Shown here in pieces: positions 26,825 through 36,812 of a DNA stretch of 64,000 bases. Location of the stretch: contig NZ_PVEO01000006.1 of assembly GCF_002973595.1 (NCBI RefSeq), forward strand, positions 186,001-250,000, read 5' to 3'. The stretch comes from Jejuia pallidilutea. GTDB taxonomy: Bacteria; Bacteroidota; Bacteroidia; Flavobacteriales; Flavobacteriaceae. Below the pieces are notes generated by a model that saw nothing but the letters and a program-made list of their open reading frames with translations, searched no databases and had not been told where the DNA came from. The position numbers and the translations under genes are program-made. The first letter of the stretch is position 1, and the number at the start of each line of letters is the position of its first letter.

Positions 26825-27523
26825 ATGAAACTAAAAAAACCAATAAAAATTACGCTTGGAATTGTTATCTTTTTAACACTTCCTAGCATCTTGTTTTTTA
26901 GTTTCCTATACTTTAAACATCACCAAAACTTACCCAATGGCACTGAAGGTAAAGCTGCCGACGATTTAGCTACAAAAATGCTAATTGCCCTAAATTACGA
27001 AGCCTATACAAGTACAGATTATATTGAGTGGACCTTTAAAAAAAGGCGTCATTATAAGTGGAAAAAAACAGATAACATATGTGAAGTATACTGGAAAGAC
27101 TACAAGATAAAACTAGACTTAAAAGATTACGCCGAAAGTAAAGCCTATGTACACGGGTTTATTATTGAAGGGGAAATGGGTGAAGATTTAGTTGAAGATG
27201 CCAATAATTACTTTAAAAACGATATATTTTGGTTGGTAGCACCGTTTCAGGTTTTTGATGAGGGTGTATCCAGAAAACTCGTAACACTTTCAGGCAACAA
27301 CAAAGCGCTTCTTGTAACCTATAAAAATAACGATGCCTATTTGTGGCATTTTGATGCCACTGGCAAACCTACTAGTTTTAATATGTGGGATTCTAAAACC
27401 CCAATTAAAGGATTAAAAGCTTCATGGAACGACTGGCAAATTGCAGAAACAGGGGTAAAACTCCCCACATTCCATAAAATCCTGTATTTTGGTATTGAAA
27501 TATCTGATATAAAAACAGATTAA
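26825..27523 (+). CDS. Membrane-anchored protein of unknown function
   Basis: 232 residues. One N-terminal membrane segment (about 8-30) follows MKLKKPIK, and the rest should lie outside the cytoplasm. The soluble part is rich in aromatic residues (YIEWTFKKRRHYKWKK, CEVYWKDYKIKLDL, YLWHFD, FNMWDSKTPIKGLKASWNDW) and looks like a beta-rich fold, similar in flavour to lipoprotein-carrier type proteins, but I cannot name a family. It lies alone between the ACP phosphodiesterase gene and uvrA, both on the same strand, with intergenic gaps of about 140 and 126 bases. Confidence 0.75.
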   Translation: MKLKKPIKITLGIVIFLTLPSILFFSFLYFKHHQNLPNGTEGKAADDLATKMLIALNYEAYTSTDYIEWTFKKRRHYKWKKTDNICEVYWKDYKIKLDLKDYAESKAYVHGFIIEGEMGEDLVEDANNYFKNDIFWLVAPFQVFDEGVSRKLVTLSGNNKALLVTYKNNDAYLWHFDATGKPTSFNMWDSKTPIKGLKASWNDWQIAETGVKLPTFHKILYFGIEISDIKTD

Positions 27524-27616
27524 AATAGTTCGCACCCTAAAAAAAGTACTTTATTTAACGCTTTTATAACAGCATCCCTACTTTATTTTTAATCTCAAAA
27601 AACGTAACTTCGCAAC

Positions 27617-27637
27617 TTTGCCTTTTAAAAAGGCAAA
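27617..27637. promoter_or_regulatory. 21-nt perfect palindrome in front of uvrA
   Basis: TTTGCCTTTT at 27617-27626, a central A, then AAAAGGCAAA at 27628-27637. A -7-like CAACTTTG at 27613-27620 overlaps its left arm, and uvrA starts 13 bases after its right end. The position suits an operator or an mRNA leader hairpin; which one is unknown. Confidence 0.4.
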
Positions 27638-27649
27638 TTATGAGTTGCT

Positions 27650-30481
27650 ATGACTGAATTTGAAGAAAAAATTGAAGTAAAAGGTGCCAGAGTGCACAAT
27701 TTAAAAAATATTGATGTTTCCATTCCTAGAGAGAAGCTAGTTGTAATTACTGGACTTTCAGGAAGTGGAAAATCCTCTTTAGCCTTCGATACCATTTATG
27801 CAGAAGGCCAACGTCGCTATATAGAAACGTTTTCGGCTTATGCGCGTCAATTTTTAGGAGGTTTAGAACGTCCTGATGTCGATAAAATTGATGGCTTATC
27901 ACCCGTTATTGCCATAGAACAAAAAACAACTAGCAAATCCCCACGTTCTACCGTAGGCACCATTACAGAAATATACGATTTTTTACGCTTATTATTTGCA
28001 CGTGCAAGCGACGCCTACAGTTATAATACTGGCGATAAAATGGTAAGCTACAGCGATGAGCAAATTAAAGCGCTTATCTTAAAGGATTTTAAGGGGAAAC
28101 GTATTAATATTTTAGCACCCGTAGTACGTTCTAGAAAAGGGCACTACCGCGAACTGTTCGAACAAATAGCAAAACAAGGATTTGTTAAGGTAAGAACCGA
28201 CGGCGAGATTAAAGACTTGGTGAAAGGCATGAAGCTAGATCGTTATAAAACCCACGATATAGAAATTGTTATAGACCGTTTGGTGGTGAATGAAGATGTA
28301 GATAACGCTAAAAGACTGTCTGAGAGCATTAATACTGCCATGTATCATGGTGATGATGTTTTAATGGTAATAGACCAAGATACGCAAGAAGCACGTTATT
28401 TTAGTAGAAGCTTAATGTGTCCATCCTCAGGGATTTCCTATCCAAATCCAGAACCCAACAACTTTTCATTCAATTCACCCAAGGGCGCCTGCGCTAACTG
28501 CAATGGTATTGGTGAACTTTACCAAGTTAATGTAAACAAGATAATTCCAGACGATACATTATCTATTAAAAATGGTGCTTTAGCCCCACATGGTCCAGAA
28601 AAGAAAAGTTGGATTTTTAAACAATTTGAAACTATAGCACAACGCTATAATTTTAAACTAACCGATGCCTTTAAGGACATTCCAGAACAAGCCAAACAAG
28701 TTATTCTTTATGGAGGTAACGAAAAATTTTCTGTTGAAAGTAAAACACTTGGCGTAACTCGCGATTATAAAATAGATTTTGAAGGTGTTGCCAATTTTAT
28801 AGAAAACCAATATAAAACCGCCGATTCTACATCGTTAAAGCGTTGGGCTAAAGAGTATATGGATAAAATTAAATGTCCTGTATGCGAAGGTTCAAGGTTA
28901 AAAAAGGAATCGTTATACTTTAAAATAAATAACAAAAACATCGCAGAACTTGCTAATACCGATATAGTTGAACTAGCAAAATGGTTTAGCGATCTGCACA
29001 ACCACCTTTCTAGTACGCAATTAAAAATTGCTGAAGAAATTCTAAAGGAAATAAAGGCACGATTACAATTTTTATTGGATGTAGGTTTAGATTATTTAGC
29101 ATTAAATAGAAGTTCTAAATCACTTTCGGGTGGCGAAGCACAACGCATAAGGCTGGCTACCCAAATTGGCTCACAACTTGTAGGAGTACTTTATATTTTA
29201 GACGAACCCAGTATTGGCTTGCACCAACGCGATAACGAAAAATTAATTAATTCTCTAGTCTCCCTTAGAGATATTGGTAATTCTGTAATTGTTGTTGAAC
29301 ACGACAAAGATATGATAGAGCGTGCCGATTATGTTATAGACATAGGCCCTAAAGCAGGTAAACATGGTGGAGAAATAATTAGTATTGGCAGCCCAGACGA
29401 ACTAAAGACACACAATACGCTTACCGCCGATTATTTAAATGGCGCCAAAGCTATTGAAATACCTAAAAAACGTCGTGAAGGAAATGGCAAATTTCTAGAA
29501 CTCAAAGGCTGTACAGGAAACAACCTTAAAAACGTTTCTGTAAAATTTCCTCTGGGAAAAATGATTGGCGTTACTGGTGTTTCTGGAAGCGGAAAATCTA
29601 CATTAATTAACGAAACCTTATACCCTATTTTAAATGCCTATTATTTTAATGGTGTTAAAAAACCGATGCCCTACAAAAGCATTAAGGGACTGGAACATAT
29701 TGATAAGGTTATAGACATTAACCAATCTCCAATTGGAAGAACACCACGAAGCAATCCTGCAACCTACACCAAAACCTTTGATGAAATTAGAAGCCTATTT
29801 GCTAAAGTACCAGAGGCAATGATAAGAGGTTATAAAGCTGGCAGGTTTAGTTTTAACGTAACTGGAGGTCGCTGCGAAACCTGTAAGGGTGGCGGTTTAC
29901 GTGTTATTGAAATGAATTTTTTGCCCGATGTATATGTAGAATGCGAAACATGCCAAGGTAAACGCTTTAACAGAGAAACCCTAGAAATTAGGTACAAAGG
30001 AAAAAACATAAGCGATGTGTTGAACATGACCATTAATGAAGCTGTTGGTTTTTTTGAGCACATACCTAAAATCTATAAAAAACTTAAAACCATCCAAGAT
30101 GTTGGTTTAGGATATATTACACTTGGGCAACAAAGTACCACGCTTTCTGGAGGAGAGGCACAACGTATTAAGCTAGCTACAGAACTAAGCAAACGAGATA
30201 CAGGAAACACCTTCTATATTTTAGATGAGCCCACAACAGGATTGCATTTCGAGGATATTCGTGTATTAATGTTGGTACTAAATAAACTTGTAAATAAAGG
30301 CAATACGGTATTAATTATAGAGCACAATTTAGATGTTATTAAAACAGTAGATCATATTATTGATATTGGTTACGAAGGCGGTAAAGGTGGCGGACAAATT
30401 GTTGTAGAGGGTACGCCAGAAGCAATTATTAAACACAAAAAAAGTTACACAGCTAAGTTTTTGAAAAAAGAATTACATTAA
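27650..30481 (+). CDS. uvrA: Excinuclease ABC subunit UvrA
   Basis: 943 residues, normal length. Two ABC modules: Walker A GLSGSGKS near residue 33 and GVSGSGKS near 640; signature motifs SLSGGEAQR and TLSGGEAQR; Walker B YILDEPS and YILDEPT. The C-terminal zinc module has CETC (CKGGG) and CETC (CQGKR). The first zinc module is altered: where many UvrA have CPxC the protein reads CPSS, although the second pair CANC is kept; I believe this is common in Bacteroidota. UvrA recognises bulky DNA lesions in nucleotide excision repair. The LOG-family gene starts 34 bases downstream. Confidence 0.97.
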   Translation: MTEFEEKIEVKGARVHNLKNIDVSIPREKLVVITGLSGSGKSSLAFDTIYAEGQRRYIETFSAYARQFLGGLERPDVDKIDGLSPVIAIEQKTTSKSPRSTVGTITEIYDFLRLLFARASDAYSYNTGDKMVSYSDEQIKALILKDFKGKRINILAPVVRSRKGHYRELFEQIAKQGFVKVRTDGEIKDLVKGMKLDRYKTHDIEIVIDRLVVNEDVDNAKRLSESINTAMYHGDDVLMVIDQDTQEARYFSRSLMCPSSGISYPNPEPNNFSFNSPKGACANCNGIGELYQVNVNKIIPDDTLSIKNGALAPHGPEKKSWIFKQFETIAQRYNFKLTDAFKDIPEQAKQVILYGGNEKFSVESKTLGVTRDYKIDFEGVANFIENQYKTADSTSLKRWAKEYMDKIKCPVCEGSRLKKESLYFKINNKNIAELANTDIVELAKWFSDLHNHLSSTQLKIAEEILKEIKARLQFLLDVGLDYLALNRSSKSLSGGEAQRIRLATQIGSQLVGVLYILDEPSIGLHQRDNEKLINSLVSLRDIGNSVIVVEHDKDMIERADYVIDIGPKAGKHGGEIISIGSPDELKTHNTLTADYLNGAKAIEIPKKRREGNGKFLELKGCTGNNLKNVSVKFPLGKMIGVTGVSGSGKSTLINETLYPILNAYYFNGVKKPMPYKSIKGLEHIDKVIDINQSPIGRTPRSNPATYTKTFDEIRSLFAKVPEAMIRGYKAGRFSFNVTGGRCETCKGGGLRVIEMNFLPDVYVECETCQGKRFNRETLEIRYKGKNISDVLNMTINEAVGFFEHIPKIYKKLKTIQDVGLGYITLGQQSTTLSGGEAQRIKLATELSKRDTGNTFYILDEPTTGLHFEDIRVLMLVLNKLVNKGNTVLIIEHNLDVIKTVDHIIDIGYEGGKGGGQIVVEGTPEAIIKHKKSYTAKFLKKELH

Positions 30482-30515
30482 CAGGCTTAAATTACAATAT
30501 ATAGACATAAAACAA

Positions 30516-31202
30516 ATGAGAAAAGAACAACGAAATAAAGGGTGGAACGAAATAAAAACAAACGACTCATGGGCCATATTTAAAATTATGGGAGAGTTTG
30601 TTTCTGGATTCGAAAAAATGAGCAAAATAGGCCCATGCGTATCTATATTTGGATCTGCAAGAACAAAGCCAGATGACAAATATTACGAACTAACGGTAAA
30701 AGTGGCACAAAAAATAGTAGAATCTGGTTATGGCGTTATTACTGGTGGTGGACCAGGAATTATGGAAGCAGGCAACAAAGGTGCACATTTAGGAGGCGGC
30801 ACTTCTGTTGGTTTAAATATAGATTTACCTTTTGAACAACACGATAACCCCTATATTGACTCTGATAAAAGTTTAGATTTCGATTATTTCTTTGTACGAA
30901 AAGTAATGTTTGTTAAATATTCACAAGGTTTTGTAGTAATGCCTGGTGGTTTTGGTACTTTAGACGAGTTGTTTGAAGCTATGACACTAATACAAACACA
31001 TAAAATAGAAAAATTTCCAATAATTCTTGTAGGGAAAAGCTTTTGGGGCGGACTAATAGATTGGGTAAAATCTACGTTATTAGAAAATGGTAATATCAGT
31101 CCTAAAGACATGGATTTAATTCATTTGGTAGACACTGAAGATGAGGTAATTTCAATCTTAGACGCATTTTACCAAGAATCAACATTAACTCCAAACTTCT
31201 AA
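30516..31202 (+). CDS. LOG family protein (nucleoside 5'-monophosphate phosphoribohydrolase type)
   Basis: 228 residues. The Rossmann-type LOG family motifs are GGGPGIMEAGNKGA (77-90) and PGGFGTLDE (143-151), the nucleotide-binding and catalytic signature of LONELY GUY enzymes and the former lysine decarboxylase-like proteins (TIGR00730 group). Known members cleave cytokinin or other nucleotide 5'-monophosphates to free base and ribose-5-phosphate. The bacterial substrate is not fixed by sequence. A helical N-terminal extension of about 35 residues precedes the core. It is probably cotranscribed with uvrA. Confidence 0.9.
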   Translation: MRKEQRNKGWNEIKTNDSWAIFKIMGEFVSGFEKMSKIGPCVSIFGSARTKPDDKYYELTVKVAQKIVESGYGVITGGGPGIMEAGNKGAHLGGGTSVGLNIDLPFEQHDNPYIDSDKSLDFDYFFVRKVMFVKYSQGFVVMPGGFGTLDELFEAMTLIQTHKIEKFPIILVGKSFWGGLIDWVKSTLLENGNISPKDMDLIHLVDTEDEVISILDAFYQESTLTPNF

Positions 31203-31294
31203 TTTGTACCACATATCTAATAACCAAGGATTAAATGTTATAATTCATTATATTACAGCGCCTTAAAACAAATCTTGTAAACTAAAAGTATAAT

Positions 31295-34126
31295 TTGAAG
31301 TTCAGTTTTTTAACTTACTTATCACTATTAACCTGCGTTTTATTAGGTTATGGTCAAAACAATATCCACATTAAAGCCAAATTTAATGTGGAGAATCAGC
31401 GTATTGACATTAACCAAACCATAACGTATAAAAACACTTCAAAAGACACGCTAAAAACCATCTATCTTAATGACTGGAATAATAGTTACGCTACAAAAAA
31501 AACAGATTTAGCAAAACGATTAGCCGATGAATATGTTAATAGATTTCATTTAGCAAAAAGCGAAGAGCGAGGCTATTCTGCCGTAACCTCTATAATTCAA
31601 GATAAGGACACTATACCGTTTACGAGATTAAAACATCAAATAGATATTATTGAAGTAGAGCTTTTAAAACCTTTATTACCTAACGAGACCTACACCATAA
31701 AACTTAATTATATTGTTAAAATCCCTAGTAATACATTTACTAGCTATGGTTATACTAAAGAAAACAATTTCAATTTAAGATATTGGTATATTACACCTGC
31801 TGTTTATGATACTGAATGGCAATACTTTAGCAATAAAAATTTAAACGATTTATTTATACCAAAATCTGATATAACACTAGAGTTAACCTATCCTAAAAAC
31901 TACACATTAACATCAGAATTAAACGTTGTAGAATCCTTAGAAAACAATGGAGTTAATACTACTGTTTTACAAGGAAAAGACCGTAATAGCAATAAGTTAT
32001 ACCTAAGTAAAGCCTCTAAATTCAAATCTATAAAAAATGATAAAATAGAGTTGGTTTCAGATTTATATGACAATAACTTACAAGTTGTAGATAAAGTGCT
32101 AATTAACGACAAGATTATGAATTACATTTTTGATAATCTTGGGCCTTATCCTCATGAAAAATTACTGCTTACTGAAATTGATAATGCTAACGACCCTGTA
32201 TATGGCTTAACATCACTTCCCAAGTTTTTACAACCATTTCCAGATACTTTTGAATACGAAATGCGCTTACTAAAAGTGGCTTTACGTAATTATTTAGAAA
32301 ATACCTTAATGGTAAATCCAAGAACAGACCATTGGTTGTTGGACGGTATTCAAATTTATTTTCTAATGAAATATGTGGAAGACCATTACCCGAATACAAA
32401 ATTTTTAGGAAAACTAGCTGATATTTGGGGAATTAGATCTTTTCACGCTGCAGATTTGCACTATAACGAAAAGTATAACCTCGCCTATATGAATATGGCA
32501 AGAACCAACAGGGACCAACCATTAGCAATGCAAAAAGATTCTTTGCTTAAATTTAATAGCAACATTGCTAACAAATATAAGGCTGGTATTGGTTTAAAAT
32601 ACCTAGACGATTTTATTAATCATGATGTTTTCGAAGATGCTATTAAGCCGTTTTTAAAGGAAAACAGTTTGAAACACACTTCTTCTGAAGATTTTGAAAC
32701 ATTCTTAAAATCTAGAACAGAAAAAGATATCGATTGGTTTTTTGAAGATTACATTAAAACCAGAAAAAAAATTGATTTTAAAATAAAAGATGTTGAAAAA
32801 ACCGAAGACTCCATTACACTAACCATTAAAAATAAGCGGCACAACAATATGCCTGTATCGTTATACACCTTAAGTAACGATAGTGTTATTTCTAAATATT
32901 GGATAGAAAATATTGGTAGCGAAAAAACCTTGACCATACCTAGAAACGAAGCTGATAAACTGGTGCTAAACTACAATAATGCCGCTCCAGAATTTAATCT
33001 TCGTGATAACTGGAAATCACTTAAAGGTTTCTTTTTTAACAACAAACCATTACAATTTAGGCTGTTTAAAGATGTGGAAGACCCTTACTACAATCAAGTA
33101 TTCTTTATGCCCATTATAGAATTTAATAATATATACGATGGATTAAATTTAGGAATGAAGGTATATAATGGCACCTTACTAAGACGAAATTTAAAGTACA
33201 AAATACAACCACAATATTCACTTGGCTCTAAATCTATTACTGGAGCAGTATCTGCTTTAATGACGCATAATATTGAAAACAGTAACTTATACGCCATAAC
33301 CTACGGAGCAAGCTTTGGGTACAACTCCTATGCCGAAGATTTATTTGTAAGGCGCATAATTCCTTCGGTTTCGTTTTTCTTTAGAGAAGATAACGATTTT
33401 AGGTCTAACAAAAGAAAACTACTGCGGTTTAGGTTTTTAGATTTTAATAGAGATAGAGACCCGTTAAACCCCAACAGCAGCGACGAACCCAACTACAGCG
33501 TATTTAATGCCAGATATATTCACTCTAACGATAATTTAATTAACTACAGTAAATGGTATACCGATTTTCAATTAGCTAGAACTTTTAGTAAAGTATCCTT
33601 TAACTATGAATTCAGGAAACTATTTGAAAGTAATAGGCAGCTAAACGTTAGGTTTTTTACAGGAATATTTCTAGAAAACAATAACGATTTAGGCTCTAAC
33701 TACTTTAGTTTTGCATTAGACCGACCAACAGACTACCTCTTTGAGTACAACTACCTAGGGCGTTCTGAAGCTTCAGGTATTTTTAGCCAACAATTTATAG
33801 AAGCAGAAGGTGGCTTTAAATCAAAACTAGAAGTACCTTTTGCTAACCAATGGATGAGCACCGCAAATGTAAGCACCACACTTTGGAAATATGTTTTGGC
33901 CTATGGTGATTTTGGGCTAGTGAAAAATAAATTTAACAATCCTAAATTTGTTTACGATTCTGGTATTCGTATAAATTTGGTAACCGATTATTTTGAGATT
34001 TACTTTCCTATTTACTCCAACCTAGGTTGGGAAATAGCTCAACCCAGTTACGATCAGAAAATACGTTTTAAATTCACTGTAGATCCAGAATCGCTTTTAG
34101 GATTATTTAGAAGGCGCTGGTATTAA
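31295..34126 (+). CDS. M1-like pseudo-peptidase fused to an outer membrane barrel-like domain
   Basis: 943 residues. The start is TTG at 31295: a stop codon lies 4 codons upstream, no ATG precedes the signal peptide (MKFSFLTYLSLLTCVLLGYG), and an internal start would remove it. Residues 21-560 follow the M1 aminopeptidase plan, but the zinc site is gone. Where an active M1 protein has HExxH this one has LKVAL (about 326-330), and the third ligand position is D350 in WLLDG; the GxMEN position reads VYGLTS. Residues about 600-943 are a series of alternating strands with turns (LKYKIQPQYSLGS, LYAITYGASFGYN) ending in an aromatic residue (RRRWY), like an outer membrane barrel. A surface binding or assembly role is inference. 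It is downstream of uvrA and LOG with 92 bases between. Confidence 0.8.
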   Translation: MKFSFLTYLSLLTCVLLGYGQNNIHIKAKFNVENQRIDINQTITYKNTSKDTLKTIYLNDWNNSYATKKTDLAKRLADEYVNRFHLAKSEERGYSAVTSIIQDKDTIPFTRLKHQIDIIEVELLKPLLPNETYTIKLNYIVKIPSNTFTSYGYTKENNFNLRYWYITPAVYDTEWQYFSNKNLNDLFIPKSDITLELTYPKNYTLTSELNVVESLENNGVNTTVLQGKDRNSNKLYLSKASKFKSIKNDKIELVSDLYDNNLQVVDKVLINDKIMNYIFDNLGPYPHEKLLLTEIDNANDPVYGLTSLPKFLQPFPDTFEYEMRLLKVALRNYLENTLMVNPRTDHWLLDGIQIYFLMKYVEDHYPNTKFLGKLADIWGIRSFHAADLHYNEKYNLAYMNMARTNRDQPLAMQKDSLLKFNSNIANKYKAGIGLKYLDDFINHDVFEDAIKPFLKENSLKHTSSEDFETFLKSRTEKDIDWFFEDYIKTRKKIDFKIKDVEKTEDSITLTIKNKRHNNMPVSLYTLSNDSVISKYWIENIGSEKTLTIPRNEADKLVLNYNNAAPEFNLRDNWKSLKGFFFNNKPLQFRLFKDVEDPYYNQVFFMPIIEFNNIYDGLNLGMKVYNGTLLRRNLKYKIQPQYSLGSKSITGAVSALMTHNIENSNLYAITYGASFGYNSYAEDLFVRRIIPSVSFFFREDNDFRSNKRKLLRFRFLDFNRDRDPLNPNSSDEPNYSVFNARYIHSNDNLINYSKWYTDFQLARTFSKVSFNYEFRKLFESNRQLNVRFFTGIFLENNNDLGSNYFSFALDRPTDYLFEYNYLGRSEASGIFSQQFIEAEGGFKSKLEVPFANQWMSTANVSTTLWKYVLAYGDFGLVKNKFNNPKFVYDSGIRINLVTDYFEIYFPIYSNLGWEIAQPSYDQKIRFKFTVDPESLLGLFRRRWY

Positions 34127-34228
34127 ATTATTGTTATATTTAATATTGTTTTATTAATAATAATTTAAAAAAAATAGCTTATTATCTACATTATTATATT
34201 TTTCACATATTTTTAAGAAATAATTTAA

Positions 34229-34259
34229 TTGTAAAACTCCTTTAAATTCCTTAATTTTG
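34229..34259 (+). promoter_or_regulatory. Promoter of the E1 dehydrogenase gene
   Basis: TTG at 34229-34231, a 20-nt spacer, and a perfect -7 box TAATTTTG at 34252-34259. The ATG at 34285 is 26 nt after the box. Confidence 0.6.
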
Positions 34260-34284
34260 CATGCGTTCTTAACTAACTTAACTC

Positions 34285-36696
34285 ATGCAATCACTAACCG
34301 ATTTGAAAGACAACATATCATTTGACGATTTTAAAGCCGAAGTTTTAAACGATTATAAAATAGCTGTTCAGAGTCGGGAATGTAGTTTGTTGGGTAGACG
34401 TGAGGTGCTCACCGGAAAAGCAAAATTTGGAATTTTTGGAGATGGTAAAGAAGTACCGCAATTAGCAATGGCTAAAGCTTTTAAGAAAGGCGATTGGCGC
34501 TCTGGCTATTACAGAGATCAAACTTTTATGATGGCTATTGGTGAGCTTACCGTAGAACAGTTCTTCGCAGGGTTATATGCCAATACAAACTTAGAGTTAG
34601 AACCCATGTCTGCCGGTCGCCAAATGGGTGGTCACTTCGTAACGCACAGTATTGACGAAAATGGCAATTGGAAAGATTTAACCAAACAATACAATTCTAG
34701 TGCAGACATCTCTCCTACTGCAGGACAAATGCCACGCCTTTTAGGTTTAGCGCAAGCTTCAAAAGTATTTAAGGAACTTAAGGATATTAATGCCAAAAGG
34801 TTATCAGTAAATGGTAATGAGGTAGCCTGGGGCACAATAGGTAATGCAAGTACTAGCGAAGGTTTATTTTTTGAGACCATTAATGCTGCCGGTGTACTAC
34901 AAGTACCAATGGTTACCAGTATATGGGATGACGAATATGGTATTTCCGTTCATGCAAAATATCAAACCACAAAAGAAAATATTTCTGAAATCCTAAAAGG
35001 GTTTCAAAGAGATAAAACACATAAAGGGTTTGAAATTCTGCGTGTTAAAGGTTGGGATTATGCCAATTTAATTGAAACTTACCAAGAGGCAAGCATTATT
35101 GCACGAGAAGAACATGTGCCCGTATTAATTCATGTTACAGAATTAACACAACCCCAAGGACATTCTACTTCTGGTTCTCACGAACGCTATAAAAGTGGCG
35201 AACGTTTACAATGGGAATCTGCCAACGATTGCAACAAGAAAATGCGGGAGTGGATTATTGAAAGCGGTATAGCAACTAACGAAACGTTAACCGATATAGA
35301 GCGCACCATTAAACGTGAGGTAAAACAAAGCAAAACAAAAGCGTGGAACACCTTTTTAGCACCAATAAAAAAAGAGCAGAAAGAAATAATTGACCTGCTA
35401 GAAAAATTAGCAAAAACTAATACTAATGGCGTTTTTATATCTAAACTTAAAGATACGCTTGCAGCAATAAACGAGCCTACACGCAAGGATATTTTATCTA
35501 ACGCCAGAAAAGCAATACGCTATACTATTGGTGAGACTTCAGAGGAAAGTACAAAACTTAAGAAGTGGATAAATAAAAATATAAAAGAACAGCAACCTGA
35601 GTTTAGCTCGCATTTATTCTGCGAAACAGATAGGTCTGCCTTAAACGTATCGGAAGTAAAACCAATTTTTGATGATGCTTCTGAACTAGTGGATGGCAGG
35701 ATTATTATCCGTGATAATTTTGATACTATTTTTAATAAATATCCCGAAACTTTAATATTTGGCGAAGACACAGGAAACATTGGTGATGTAAACCAAGGGT
35801 TAGAAGGCCTTCAGGCAAAATACGGGGAATTACGTGTGGCCGATACCGGTATACGAGAAGCCACAATTATTGGACAAGGCATTGGTATGGCGCTAAGAGG
35901 CTTACGCCCTATTGCAGAAATTCAATATTTAGATTATGTTCTGTACGCATTACACGTAATTAGCGACGACCTAGCCACACTACATTACAGAACCAAAGGT
36001 AGGCAAAAAGCACCATTAATAATAAGAACCCGAGGGCATCGTTTAGAAGGAATTTGGCATTCTGGTTCCCAAATGGGAGGTTTATTAAACTTAATACGCG
36101 GTGTTTTGGTTTTAGTACCAAGAAACATGACCAAAGCTGCTGGATTTTACAACACACTTTTAGAAGGCGACGATCCTGCATTGGTTGTAGAATGCTTAAA
36201 TGGTTATCGTTTAAAAGAAAGACGACCAAATAATATGGGCAACTTTAAAACACCCATTGGTGTAGTAGAAACCCTAAAAGAAGGCACAGATATTACTTTA
36301 GTGTCTTACGGTTCTACATTACGTTTGGTAGAACAGGCAGTTAAAGAGCTTTTATCTGTGGGTATAGATGCAGAGGTTATCGATATACAGTCTTTAATTC
36401 CTTTTGATATTCATCATGATATTGTAAAAAGTATAGCCAAAACCAACCGTGTTATGGTAATAGATGAAGATGTACCAGGTGGTGCTTCAGCTTATATTTT
36501 AGACAAAATTTTAAACACTCAAAATGCGTTTCAGTATTTAGATGGTAGCCCAAAAACCTTATCAGCAAAACCACATCGTCCTGCCTATGGAAATGATGGA
36601 GACTATTTTTCCAAACCATCTGTTGAAGATATTTTTGAAGCCGTTTATGAGGTTATGCACGAATTGAGTCCTAGTAATTTTCCAAAATTGCGATAA
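34285..36696 (+). CDS. Fused 2-oxoacid dehydrogenase E1 alpha/beta (thiamine diphosphate-dependent)
   Basis: 803 residues. The first part (about 20-370) is an E1 alpha-type thiamine diphosphate domain; the second (about 460-803) is an E1 beta-type transketolase domain with FGEDTGNIGDVNQGLEGLQ, the RVADTGIRE segment and a C-terminal transketolase-C domain (DIQSLIPFD). This single-chain alpha-beta E1 is typical of Bacteroidota and is usually assigned to branched-chain 2-oxoacid oxidation. The thiamine motif is altered: canonical GDG...NN reads GNA (186-188) and DDEYGIS (215-221), as if the Asp and Asn ligands were exchanged. Other active-site regions look normal. No E2 or E3 gene is adjacent. 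It has its own promoter. Confidence 0.88.
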   Translation: MQSLTDLKDNISFDDFKAEVLNDYKIAVQSRECSLLGRREVLTGKAKFGIFGDGKEVPQLAMAKAFKKGDWRSGYYRDQTFMMAIGELTVEQFFAGLYANTNLELEPMSAGRQMGGHFVTHSIDENGNWKDLTKQYNSSADISPTAGQMPRLLGLAQASKVFKELKDINAKRLSVNGNEVAWGTIGNASTSEGLFFETINAAGVLQVPMVTSIWDDEYGISVHAKYQTTKENISEILKGFQRDKTHKGFEILRVKGWDYANLIETYQEASIIAREEHVPVLIHVTELTQPQGHSTSGSHERYKSGERLQWESANDCNKKMREWIIESGIATNETLTDIERTIKREVKQSKTKAWNTFLAPIKKEQKEIIDLLEKLAKTNTNGVFISKLKDTLAAINEPTRKDILSNARKAIRYTIGETSEESTKLKKWINKNIKEQQPEFSSHLFCETDRSALNVSEVKPIFDDASELVDGRIIIRDNFDTIFNKYPETLIFGEDTGNIGDVNQGLEGLQAKYGELRVADTGIREATIIGQGIGMALRGLRPIAEIQYLDYVLYALHVISDDLATLHYRTKGRQKAPLIIRTRGHRLEGIWHSGSQMGGLLNLIRGVLVLVPRNMTKAAGFYNTLLEGDDPALVVECLNGYRLKERRPNNMGNFKTPIGVVETLKEGTDITLVSYGSTLRLVEQAVKELLSVGIDAEVIDIQSLIPFDIHHDIVKSIAKTNRVMVIDEDVPGGASAYILDKILNTQNAFQYLDGSPKTLSAKPHRPAYGNDGDYFSKPSVEDIFEAVYEVMHELSPSNFPKLR

Positions 36697-36764
36697 TAGT
36701 ACTGTAAGCATAATAACATCAAGAATCTTTTTCAAATATTGCAAAGTGCAACGTATAGTCAATT

Positions 36765-36794
36765 TTGCACTCTTAAATGCTCTGTTTATCTTTA
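36765..36794 (+). promoter_or_regulatory. Promoter of the small helical protein gene
   Basis: TTG at 36765-36767, a 19-nt spacer, then TATCTTTA at 36787-36794, one mismatch from TAnnTTTG. It lies between an upstream in-frame ATG (36777) and the ATG at 36813 and so decides in favour of the latter. Confidence 0.55.
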
Positions 36795-36812
36795 GCACAA
36801 ACAGAAAAAAAT

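Noticed and set aside
36777-36812. Upstream ATG for the small helical protein
   Set aside because: The -7 box (36787-36794) lies downstream of it, so the codon would not be in the transcript.
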